DNA from: Apoderus coryli
Taxonomy: Eukaryota; Arthropoda; Insecta; Coleoptera; Attelabidae
Assembly (NCBI GenBank): GCA_911728435.2
Contig: OU452202.1
Coordinates: 23,663,135-23,727,134 of the forward strand
Direction of reading: 5' to 3'
Length of the DNA: 64,000 bases
Positions 21,301 through 31,457 of the stretch are shown here, in pieces. A program made the position numbers and the translations under genes. Below the pieces are notes generated by a model, which saw nothing but the letters and a program-made list of their open reading frames with translations, made no database searches and was not told where the DNA came from. Every line of letters begins with the position of its first letter. Positions within the stretch are counted from its first letter, which is position 1.

Positions 21301-24300
21301 TAGAGTCTTGATGAACAAATAAACAAACTGTATTTCTAAGGAACCGATTTATGCAGTTTATCTAACGCTATTTTCTATAATTTTAGTTCCTCCTGAGCGA
21401 GAAGTCATCAACAAGGAGCGACGATCTGGAGCCTATAGACTCTCAGCGTATTATCTAGCCAAAATGGTTGGTGAATTACCATTAACAGTTACCTTACCAG
21501 CAGTATATCACATTATATCATATCCAATGTTAGGTAAATCTAGTTTTATTATAGATTCTTCTAATTTAGTGTTAAATGTATATATTTGATTTTGTAGGAG
21601 TTGAATCGCCACTGGTATTTCTAATATTACTTGGGTTCCTATTATTAAATACTATCGTCGCACAAAGTGTGGGGTTCTTTATTGGAGCCTGCTGTATGGA
21701 CATGGAAGTAAGTGATTATTATTATCAGTATCTAACTTTAATATACGAATTGCTTGTTACACAATGTAGCAAGACAAGGTCATGTGATTCATATATTAGC
21801 ACGAGATACCGATTGACAACAAGTTGTATATGGCGACATCTGGTGCGAGCAGGCAATATACCCCGTCACACTAGATGTCGCCACATACATCTTGTTGTCG
21901 GTTTCTCGTGATAGAATAAGCTCTTTGTAAATATTGCAAATTTGAATCACAATGCCTGCCGATCTTTTAGCCTACTATGTTTGATATTATATTATATTAT
22001 GGAATTAAACACTGTCACATCCACCAAATTATTTTATTTAATAGGTCATCAAACCATTCTGTCAAAACATGTTTCGGCCCTAGCAAGGGTCATCATCAGT
22101 TGTAAAAGTACATATCATATAACTACAAGGAAATTTTGAATACTTATATAGAAGATTACATCTAATTATTAAGCTTACCTTAGTGGAAAGAAAAAACTGT
22201 TGTTTTTGTTTTAACAATATCTAACATTTAACTTAAATTTAAATCAACATGATTGGGGTTCGTAAGGAAGCACCCATTACATTGGTAGTATTTCTTTTTA
22301 TATATCATTAGATGATGATTATCAGCAATTACAAAATCGAAAATAATTTTCTGAGAACGTATTGTTTCAAGCCACTCTAATTTTAGAATGAGTGGGAAGG
22401 CCAAGCACTGTCAAGTTTATTGATATGATATGAAATTAGTTGTTATTCGAATGTCTAAAATCTCATCTCCAGACTCACAACACAGCACCATTATATGGCT
22501 ATGTTAAGAAGAAGAGTTAGTTTATTATAACGTTGGGACCGTTATATTAACGTACAATTTTTTTTTTAGTTGAACTAGGTTTGTAAATGATTAGGAATGC
22601 AAACGTTCTAGGTTTAAACGAACTTTAACGAACTGTAAAAAGGAAAGCTATCGAACTCAATTTGTTCATTCAGGCAAATTTCCTTGTAGTTATATGATAT
22701 GTACTTGTACAACTGATGATGACCCTTGCTAGGGCCGAAACATGTTTTGACAGAATGGTTTGATGACCTATTAAATAAAATAATTTGGTGGATGTGACCA
22801 TATTATTGGACGTCCACAGCAGTATGGACTATTTCATTAAAATTATATTATATTATTTCAATTACTAAAAGAAACAACTTAATCTTTATAAAAATTGATT
22901 GGAAACAAAAAGGCCTTCAATTAAAACATTTAACAAAGAACTTACTGAAACTTTATACAATTCACTACTTCAGAATAAAATGGAATGGACTTAGTCTTTA
23001 TACTGGTGTACTTTAAAACAAAAAAAAACTAGAAAATAATTCTTAACTGTGAGAAATCTACTAAGTCCAAAAACAATTAAAATACTTACTTTAACTTTAT
23101 AACATTGGTACATCTAGACCCTTCTAAGACTAAAACGAATCTAAATTCGAAAATCCGATTGTCTTTCCAAAACACTTAACATACTTGAGAAGTAGGTACC
23201 TAGATTGAAATTAGCCAATTAGAAAAAAGGACATTTATGTTGGAGTTCGTTCAAAAGATTAGCCAGTCACTACCATTTGTAAAGCAAGAAACAATACGAT
23301 TTTATAATGACTTCTCAATCTCCCGAATCAGCGACTGGACAAAAACCCATTGTTTTTTTATGCGGCTTTATATATATTATTTGATATGGGAAACCGTGAC
23401 ACCCTCCAACTACTAGCTTCTGTATCTAATAATAAAAGTCCGACATTTAATTTACATGAAGACATTTCGAGAATTTTTAATGTTAAGTGATCACTCTGTA
23501 TTTAAAACATGTCATTTTTCGAACAAGAAAACACGGTCCATCTGTTTCTAAAAGTTGAACAAAGAAAAGAGACAAAAATTATATATTTTTGTTATTCATG
23601 TACCTATTTGTAGACGTATTTATTGCTTTTGGTAAAACCAATGTCAATAAACGATAAGATAGATAGAAAACAGACCCTTAAATTTTATGACTAAAAATAA
23701 TATTCACAAGAATATTATATTTCCCAAACTAATAGAAAATATCTATAAAATCCCCCAACTAGTATACATAATACCAGTGGCGTGGTGTCTTTATTGCATT
23801 CTTTTTCTAGGTGAGCATCACTATTAGCGCCCTCTACACGCTAATGACGCAACTATTTGGCGGTTATTTGGCCAGCAACATCCCACCATGGTTAACATGG
23901 ATGCGTTACCTATCTATGGTCCATTATGCCTACCAGAACATGCAAATAGTCGAATTTAGTAATTGTTTACCAATATTGTAAGTACCTGTACAGTATGGTC
24001 AAAACTGGACGATTTCTTATGGGAAGTCATGTAGAAAAACAAAAAAGTTATAAACCGAAAACGAAATCGAAGAATAACAACATCAACTCTGAGTTTTTCA
24101 TGAAGTTTGAGGACGCATGTCACATGAGTTCCTATTAGAAATTGTCCAGTTTGGGATACCCTATACATACCATTATAATTAGTTATTCCAAGATACTTCA
24201 CCTCAAAAAAAAAACATGTGCCACTCGATTATCCAGCTTCCTCTTTTGAGTTAAAGTCAAAAAATATCACAGTTAAAGTATAAAATGTAAAGTTTGTAAC

Positions 24301-24898
24301 TTGCCGATATTTTTCAATTATCAAAACTTCATTTTAATTTATTTTTTCTAATAAAAGTAAACATCTAATTTTTCATAAAAAAAAAACTTTTTTTTTTAAC
24401 GCCGCATTGTTAATAAATGCGCTCATTAATATTTTATATTTTCGTGGTCCAAAAGTTGCAATAAACACCAGAAAATTAATCATTCACCTTTTCTTAACAT
24501 ACAAAAATAACACTAAGTAATAAAAAAACACACATATTCTGGCTTATACACCAGCATGGTAACATAATTTATAAATGTCACTATAGCGAGCATTTTACCC
24601 AAGTTCAAGGCCAGAACTCATCTTCCAAATTACATTTCGTGAGTGATAGTCGATGCCCACTAATTGTTGTTTATACTTTATTTACGTTTTTTTTTTCTTT
24701 ATTTATATTTATAGATGTGCTCATCAATCAAAATTCGCAGTCTGTGAAGATTCAAACACTATACCAGTGGATGCGATTTTAGAGGCGCAAAATGCATATC
24801 TGCCTTTGTGGGCTAACACGGTGGTATTGATTGGGTTCCTGGTCGTGTTTCGAATTTTGGGTTATATCGTATTGCGATACTTCAAATCGCCGAAATGA
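15359..24898 (+). CDS. ABCG-subfamily half-transporter, 12 exons (5' end missing)
   Basis: An ATP-driven membrane half-transporter with the nucleotide-binding domain first and six membrane segments after it, expected to work as a dimer in a membrane. Exons: 15359-15528, 16421-16571, 16635-16759, 17665-17759, 17849-18104, 18902-19072, 19148-19350, 20655-20802, 21387-21533, 21598-21707, 23811-23977, 24715-24898. All junctions are GT-AG and keep frame, giving about 641 residues to the TGA. Walker A GPSGCGKTTLL spans exons 1-2, the signature is LSGGEKKR, Walker B with its following loop is [13 protein letters not shown], and the switch His is in [11 protein letters not shown]. The membrane part has hydrophobic runs in exons 8-12, including [13 protein letters not shown] and [19 protein letters not shown] Cys-bearing extracellular loop ([12 protein letters not shown]) lies before the last segment. 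The initiator is uncertain: Met at 15390 or an upstream exon. It is not obviously the white/scarlet/brown or ABCG1 type; the exact orthologue is undetermined. Confidence 0.93.
15575..16320 (-). pseudogene. non-LTR retrotransposon 3' end in ABCG intron 1
   Basis: A minus-strand relic filling most of the 892-bp first visible intron. The frame 16279-15821 reads through the RT C-terminal blocks [18 protein letters not shown] and [14 protein letters not shown]. After a frameshift, 15974-15705 gives the [14 protein letters not shown] block. On the minus strand the element ends with AATAAAG and an ATT repeat (about 15580-15605), the usual CR1/Jockey-type tail. It is 5' truncated and belongs to the same broad family as the relics at 1.5, 7.9, 33.7 and 46.4 kb. 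Confidence 0.8.
18245..18515 (+). pseudogene. nuclear copy of mitochondrial ND2 (NUMT) in ABCG intron 5
   Basis: From 18300 the frame encodes a hydrophobic piece with [14 protein letters not shown], the hallmark of insect NADH dehydrogenase subunit 2. Reading on with the invertebrate mitochondrial code gives W at the TGA codons 18297-18299 and 18486-18488, followed by M-T-I-N as in ND2. Only about 80-90 codons are present, so this is a mitochondrial DNA fragment inserted in nuclear DNA and not an exon. It lies between the ABCG exons ending at 18104 and starting at 18902. The left border is approximate because similarity fades before 18270. Confidence 0.88.
19613..20473. mobile_element. CACAG-ended non-autonomous DNA transposon, copy 1
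   Basis: Lies inside ABCG intron 7. The left end starts CACAGCATTAATAAATACAG and the right end is an imperfect reverse complement ending ...TTATTATACTGTG. The flanks GTCAAGA (19606-19612) and GTCAAAT (20474-20480) are a probable decayed 7-bp target duplication. A second copy at 50212-51301 shares both outer parts at high similarity and has an exact 7-bp duplication. No transposase is encoded. P-like or hAT-like origin is possible; the 7-bp duplication does not decide it. Confidence 0.75.
21254..21302 (+). ncRNA. hammerhead-like motif in ABCG intron 8
   Basis: Stem I UAGUCUAG pairs with CUAGGCUA (8 bp with one G-U). Inside it are AUGAUGA, one extra A, a 5-bp stem II (GAUGC/GCAUC) and GAAAC followed by GUU. 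The first core C has become A and stem III is practically absent, so this is at best a hammerhead-like relic. It is followed by an A-rich stretch (ACAAATAAACAAACTG), resembling a repeat 3' end. Confidence 0.4.
21800..21912. repeat. imperfect hairpin in ABCG intron 10
   Basis: The left arm (about 21800-21846, starting CACGAGATACCGATTG) and right arm (about 21870-21911, ending CGGTTTCTCGTG) are imperfect inverted repeats of about 42-47 bp. Both contain the shared word GATGTCGCCA or its complement. It is probably a small foldback element; no target duplication was identified. Confidence 0.55.
22014..22798. mobile_element. inverted-repeat element with hammerhead-like ends, ABCG intron 10
   Basis: Two nearly identical 123-bp arms in inverted orientation (22014-22136 and 22676-22798) enclose about 540 bp without a recognisable ORF. 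Each arm carries, in opposite directions, ACUGAUGA, UGA, CCCU, UGCU, AGGG, CCGAAACAUG: a hammerhead-like core with a 4-bp stem II (22062-22103 minus; 22709-22750 plus). Stem III and stem I are not convincing. Inverted terminal copies with such motifs recall the pseudo-LTRs of Penelope-like elements; no Penelope RT or GIY-YIG domain is present. Confidence 0.65.
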
Positions 24899-25139
24899 TT
24901 TTTTTAACGTGTTTTATTAGGTGAATGATTATTGTTATTTTTTTTTTGTTTAATCAAATTATTATTGTAATATCGTGTACCCGACTTGTGATATATATGT
25001 TTAGAGTTTAGTTTTTTAGAAAGTTATTTAAAAATAGGTATAGTCACAGTAATAATAATAATAATAATAAATTTGTTAAATAAGTATTAGATAGCTGCAA
25101 ATCAGTAATAGTACGAGGTGTAGTTGTAAGAATTGGTGC

Positions 25140-25145
25140 AATAAA
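25140..25145 (+). terminator. polyadenylation signal of the ABCG gene
   Basis: AATAAA about 240 bp after the ABCG stop codon, followed by a T-rich stretch. It is the best candidate for the 3' end of the transcript. Confidence 0.5.
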
Positions 25146-25379
25146 ATGATTTGCATTTTCTCAGTTAACTATCACTGCCATTTTTAAAGTTTATTAGAAT
25201 ATGCTAACCTGTCTGTATCACTAAAGATGTTCAAACTTAATTAACAAAGCAAGCACCCAGGCAATACAACTACATCTCCACGTCGGACCTAGACGTTTAA
25301 AATGTTCAAATAACACTTATTGCTTGGCAAACGAATCTGTGACAACGAAAAGAATGCGGACAAAAAAATCTTATATAGT

Positions 25380-25900
25380 AATAATAATAATAAAGGACTT
25401 TATTAAAGGGCGAGTTTTAGTACAGTGGCAGATGTCACTGTTCTGTTCAGCTAACCCTGAAAATATAACATAATGTTACAAACAAAAAAAAAATTGCTAC
25501 CAAAGTACAATCATTATAATATTTTTTGAAACATACAATAATAATAACATACAATTATAAAATAGACAATAAAAAACTAGGTACAACTCAAAGCTCATTA
25601 ATCCATTCAAAAAAACCTACAATAAATGAACGTATCTAACTCAAATTTGGTTTACAAATTAGCATCTTATGTAATTTAATTCTAAATAAATTTTTTGGTG
25701 ATGTTCTTAAATCATATGAGAGTTCATTCATGTATTTCGAAATATTTAAAACAGTTAATTATAGTTTCTAAACGTGGCTTAAAGCAACAAAAAGATCCAT
25801 TAAGATTAAATATTTCCGATAATTTGTTTTAGATTTTTTTTATTTAAATCAAGCAAGATTCCCAAAGAATTTAATTTATTTCGTGAAGTTGTTTTAGAAT
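25380..25900 (-). pseudogene. non-LTR retrotransposon 3' end fragment
   Basis: On the minus strand the segment contains broken frames with ...FNLNGSFCCFKPRLETIINC, then about 250 bp of probable 3' UTR, and ends in a CTTTATTA/TTATTATTATT tail (25379-25400). Stops interrupt it everywhere. The 3' end structure (polyadenylation-like signal plus simple-repeat tail) matches the other CR1-like relics; the coding match is weak. Confidence 0.45.
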
Positions 25901-28900
25901 GTTTTTGTTTTTTATAAGAACAATTTATTTTCATTTTTGGTATGCAAATTTTAGTACATATTTGAAATAAAATAAATAATTAAATAAATAAATAAAATAC
26001 TTCTTGAATAGCAGTAGGGGCTTTTACCAAACACGTGAATAACTTCATTAATTTCAATATTTTAGTAACACATAAATGTTTATTAATTATTACTAAACTT
26101 TTACAACGCACGCCGCTGGAAATTGTATGAATGAAATCAGCCATGTTTTATTACAACTGCATTCCCCTTACCGACGCCGCGCTGTTACAGATCAATTTGC
26201 CAAACAATACAGATGACTGAATGACGTTTATAAATCTACAAAAAAAAATAAAAATCTACTAAATATGTATAAAGAATTTAAATATTTTATACAAGCAGAA
26301 GAAAATATATAACCATTATTGATGGCACGGTTCGTATGTAATATACTGGGTTAGCATATTTACGAATAGGAATAACATTTTTATTGTATTTAGTGTCCAA
26401 TTCCACGTTTCGTACTAAACACCAAATTATAAGATTGTTTCCCCTAATAAGAAATACCTATATTTGACTCAGATAACTATCATTCATCATCAGAGCAAAC
26501 CAAATACATTAGAGTAATAATTATTTCTGTTAACAATAATATAATATATTTGATTCAAAACAAAACAATAAATAATAAACCAAAAACTACCTAATACATT
26601 ATATTTTAGAAAAAAAAAAATAGATATTTTTGGATGAGTTTATAAGTACCTACATATTATATAATTAATGAATATGACATAACTAGCTCATTTTTTTTTT
26701 TTTTGTTTCAAATGAAATATTGTTTTCTTATTGGGACAAATTATTTTACGACTGCAGAAGAAAACGAATATTTAATATTAAATAAATAATAATATATGAA
26801 TAAATCAATAAAATAAATAAAACTTATAGGCTGTGCTTAAATAATATTGTTCATTTATTAGTAATTAGTTATTATTTTTTTGTTTACTTTTTAATTTTCT
26901 TTCTTAGGTTAATTATAATATAATAAGTGTTTTATTATTCATTCCAACCAATTTGTTTATAATACAAACTATTTTTTTTTGTGTAGAAAACAAAATATAA
27001 ATAATTTGTTTGGTATGATTTTATAGAATAGTAATGAATGTTTTTGTACGTACTATTTTCTTCTTCTTACCCGATACAGTGTTAAGGTTTTGATATGTTT
27101 GATTATAACAGAGATTGTTAGGTATATATTATGGTGTTCAAAAGGAAAATAATAAAAATGCACCAATCATAGCGGTGTTTCAAAATACAATAAAGATTAC
27201 AATATCCTATTTAAAAATTACAACAATATTTTAAATTCCAGTATAAACTTGAGCCCAAATTTTGGACAAATTAAAATTTTATTGGAAAGTATGATTTATA
27301 ATTTTACGTTATTTTTAGATGTACATAAATGTTATTATGTGGCAGAGTTTTGGGTGCTCAAAAATAAGATTAAAAATCGGTCAAAACTCAGTACTGACCG
27401 ATTCATTCTATATGTAGTTACGTTAATTCATGATGAAAAATTAAAAATATGGACGATGCATAAATTAAAACGATTTTCAAATAATTTAAAAGAGTACAAA
27501 CAGTCCCAACTTCCATATCAATTCGTTTAAAACCATATTCTGTTATATTAGTGATAACCATAACATGTAATGAACTTTACGTTAATCATGTGATTTGGAG
27601 TGAGTCTTTAAGGATAAATATTGGATTTGACTGCTTTAGCAAAATTGTGTATGTATAGGGAGTGCCTTCGATTTTTGTGTAATGTGCCAATTGAGAATAA
27701 TAATTGAAGTGCGACCAGCTATATAAAACCACTGCCAAAAAATATATATAAAAAATATATTTAAATATAATTAATTATTGTTGAGTTGTTTATATTCAAA
27801 TTAATGTGTTCTGGAGTTGTGAAGGTTGTGGAGGGCATCCTAAGCCCCTCATTTGTCCTCTTGAATCCTTCACAGGCTCACCAAAACCCTACGTAATGAC
27901 CTTAATTTGTTATAAATTAGTGATTGTTATATTATGATCACGCAAAATTGTATTAACGCTATCTTATATTTGTATATATCTTTGGTATTCGAAATGTATT
28001 TGAGAAATTCTTTTTAGGTGTGTCGGTATAGTATTGTTAATAAATAAAAATTATAATCACATGATTTTTGAATTATTTTAAAAGTATTTTGATTTTTTGC
28101 GTGAACATAAAATATAGAAAAGTAGATAGAATTAGGTAATTATTTGAGTTCTGTATTGCGAAAAGAAGGAGATTGATGAAACATTTAGATAAGCGAAATA
28201 TATCATTAAGTACCTAATAATACGTCGGGTTTGAATTAGTAGTACCTAATCGAGTCTTATATATATTTTTTTGTAACAAAACATGTAAATTTATGTTTGC
28301 TCTCCGATTTATAGTTTTTGGCACAATATTTCATGTAATCCGTCGTTAAATTATAGCGATAACCCTTCGGAGGTTTTCCATTCGGTGTTTTTGTTCATTT
28401 ATAAATTTGGCATTAGCCGCTCCGACCTTTGTCTGAGGAGATGTTCTCATAAAAACATATCAGCAGTCCTGTTTCGAGGGCAGTGTCGACTTAATGTATA
28501 TGTATTATAATAATAAATACAACCACATAAACTAAAACACGTTTTACCACTACCGAAACACATTTTTTATTCTCGACGCGCGTTTCGCTATCAATGTTAG
28601 CATCCTCAGGAGAGAATTAAAACTGACAAGCACAGGCTTATAAGGTTTTACGTTTTGCCCAGAAAAAAATATCGCAACAACTTTCACAGTTTTGTTTATA
28701 TAAAATATTTGGTTAATGATTTTTTGTGCCACAAATTATACAATTATATACAAGACTTTTTAAACAAATTCATCTATTCAAGACTGGTTTTAATTTCATT
28801 CTTACATATCATATTTATTTTCATAAATTTCCAAATACTCAATTCATAAAATCTTAATAATTAATACATCACAATTGTTTAGGTAATATCTGACACATAT

Positions 28901-30990
28901 TTCCAAAAATACTACAAGCCCAACAAAATTAACTTTTTTGATGACAGATTTTTTTTTATTTAGACTTAAACCTGTGCTTAGAGAAGATAATAGGTATTTA
29001 AAGCTTTTAATTATTGGCAAATTAACGGCTAAGTTTTAGCAAATAAAATTTAAATATTAAACTAAATTTTGAAAGAATAGAATAGGAAAATTTAAAATCA
29101 AATATTTTTTCGAAAAGTTCAGCAACATTGGTGTTTTACCTTCCTATTAAAATGCTGTTATGAAAAAAGCTTATTTGAGTGGTGTTTACATTTATTTTGA
29201 TTTATATTGTAGAAGTATTGTATGTTATTTATTATAATATTTTGACTAAATATATTTTTTTGTAATATGATTAATAAATTAATAATACCTTCGTATACTT
29301 TATGAAAATGATTTTTGTTGCAAATATTATAACCTGAAATCTTTGATTACCAATAAATGTAGAAAAAAAAGTCAAAGGATGTAAAGCTTATGACATAATA
29401 ATTATTAAAAACACAATAGTTATTATTATTATTTTCATATTACTATTATTGTCTTATTATTTTAATTTTACAGATTTATTTTTTATTTATTTTGTTTTAA
29501 ATTAATTAATATAGTTTTTTTGTTTGTGTTTTTAGTAATTTACTGTCGGGCTTGTAACATAACCATGCATAGAACAGAAGTAAAATTAAATTTAATTAAT
29601 ATTAATCTTTGTGACTGTTTTTATGTAAGTATATTTTTATTTTACCATATTTTTGTTATTACATATTTCATTCATTGTGTACATATTATTTTATAGATAA
29701 TTTTTATTAAGAATAATAATTATATGTATTAAATTTTGGACCAAAAATATTTATTTGTTTTATTATTGATTATTATACATTTTTGGAAAAAGTAATTTCA
29801 ATTTTATTTGCGAGAACATTTTTTGGCAAAATTTGATTTGTTTTAGTACATACCCACTTCGAGGGGTAAGTGTCAACTCCACAATTTAACAACATATTTT
29901 AGAGGTATTTTGACTCCCTTGAAAAATCTTTTGTTTTTCCTTAAATTGATCGATTCTTTAACCATTTCTCCATTTTTGTCTGAAAACTATCTGCTGGATT
30001 TTTACAATTTAGATAGTAATAGATTTACCGTTTGAATGATATTAAAAACAGAAAATATTCTACGTTCATTTTTAACAATAACTAAAGCTTGTAATCAATA
30101 ACAAAAAATTGAATCCACAAAATTCCATGTGATTGTGAAATATTAGTTAGATTTAAAGAACACAATATTACATTAGGAAAAGGGAATTTGAAAAATCTAA
30201 CATAGCCGAATACGCGTATCCAAATCATATGGCATACCGTCGAAATTCGAGAATACGAACCTAACTCCGCAAAAAGGAGTTTTAATTTCATTTCATTCGG
30301 GACGGTTACAGTGAGAATAAATGCAATATTTAGATGAAGCCTTTCCTGTTACATAGAGCTGAAGCATATCCTTTAAATTTTTTGTGGGGTATTTAAAAAC
30401 GTAACATTTTTCGACCAGCATCTCTCGGTTCACGGAAACACCAGAAATATTCCAGGACGTCCGAAACCGCTTGCAATATAACCTCTAATAATTACATATA
30501 TCGAATCAACTCTTGAAAGTATGTATTAAGAAAAAACAAAATAAATACATTTAAAATACTATAAATTTGATCAAAGGGGGAACGTATTACACAAATTCAA
30601 ATTTTGCCAAAAAATGTCCTCCTCCCAAACAAAATCGACAGCAAAAAAAAGATGCATTACATATTTGAAAAGGCCTCTGTTTCGTTTTCATTTGACCACC
30701 TTGTGTAAATGTGAGATGAATCACACAAAGATTAAAAAAATGACAAAACAGGCAAAAATTTTATATACTTAGTACCTAGCAGTAGAAAGTGTTTTTTTTT
30801 TTTATCTTTTTGTTGTATAAAATTGAACAGAATCAATGTGTAATACGCGTTTTAGTTATAAAGAGATAGCAAATAATAGGTACCATAATAGAAATGATAC
30901 TACCTACGTTCTGTAGATACTCATGCTGAAGAGGTGGTACCAGAAATTTGATGTTCGCTTGTTGGTTCACGGTCAGTACACAACACGGTT
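25901..30990. other. AT-rich intergenic region
   Basis: Five kilobases between the ABCG gene and the GalNAc-transferase. The only supported item is the hammerhead-like segment near 28.57 kb. Long runs of ATTTATT-type sequence, no conserved ORF and no splice pattern were found. The 93-codon frame at 27249-27530 has no recognisable domain and is not called. Confidence 0.45.
28571..28613 (-). ncRNA. hammerhead-like ribozyme motif, second copy of the 8.6-kb family
   Basis: Minus strand: stem I UCUC, core CUGAGGA, extra U, stem II GCUA/UAGC with a 7-nt loop, GAAA, C, loop GCGC, GUC, stem I GAGA. Stem II is shorter than at 8620-8662 because one pairing base has changed. The sequence beyond the motif (to about 28541) matches the right arm of the 8.6-kb foldback element, so both come from the same repeat family, here without the inverted left arm. 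Confidence 0.55.
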
Positions 30991-31227
30991 GCCAGCCGAG
31001 AGAATGCTATTATCTTGTGTATTCTCTATTATTTTCTACTAGTCTACTGCCTGATTTACAAATAATTTTAAATAACCAGGCAATATCGCTGTAAATTTCA
31101 ACTAGAAATAAATATCTACCTTAGAAGTCGTCTCCGTGGATAAAAAGACTTTAATAATGTAGTTTGTTATAATAACTATAGTTTAAGTTCAAGATATAGT
31201 CGTTTAACATAAAATTGAACAAAATGC

Positions 31228-31453
31228 GTAAGTATAAATAAATTTATTCATAAATTAATTAATAATAATTAAGTATGTACCTATATACAAGTTAATTCAC
31301 TAGTAAAATGTTTTTTGATTTTATTTAGTTTTGTTTTCTTTTTAAGGTCGAAGATCAAACATAATATTTTATTTAAATTAAGGATTAAGATTTTTTTTTA
31401 GTTATGTTACTTATGTGAATATATTGTAGTGATTTGTTATTAATTGTTCACAG
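31228..31453 (+). other. probable leader intron of the GalNAc-transferase gene
   Basis: A strong donor (C|GTAAGTA at 31227/31228) and an acceptor (TTCACAG ending at 31453) sit just before the start codon at 31458. A leader exon would end at 31227; its 5' end is not determined, but a GC-richer patch near 30970-31010 could contain the start site. Confidence 0.45.
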
Positions 31454-31457
31454 TACT

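Noticed and set aside
27249..27530. 93-codon plus-strand frame in the 25-31 kb gap
   Set aside because: No recognised domain, AT-driven composition, no splice or neighbour support.
30365..30480. Peptide with SVHGNTRNIPGRPKPLAI, resembling a Tc1-like helix-turn-helix linker
   Set aside because: Only a short 'GRP' similarity; no flanking transposase blocks, so chance cannot be separated.
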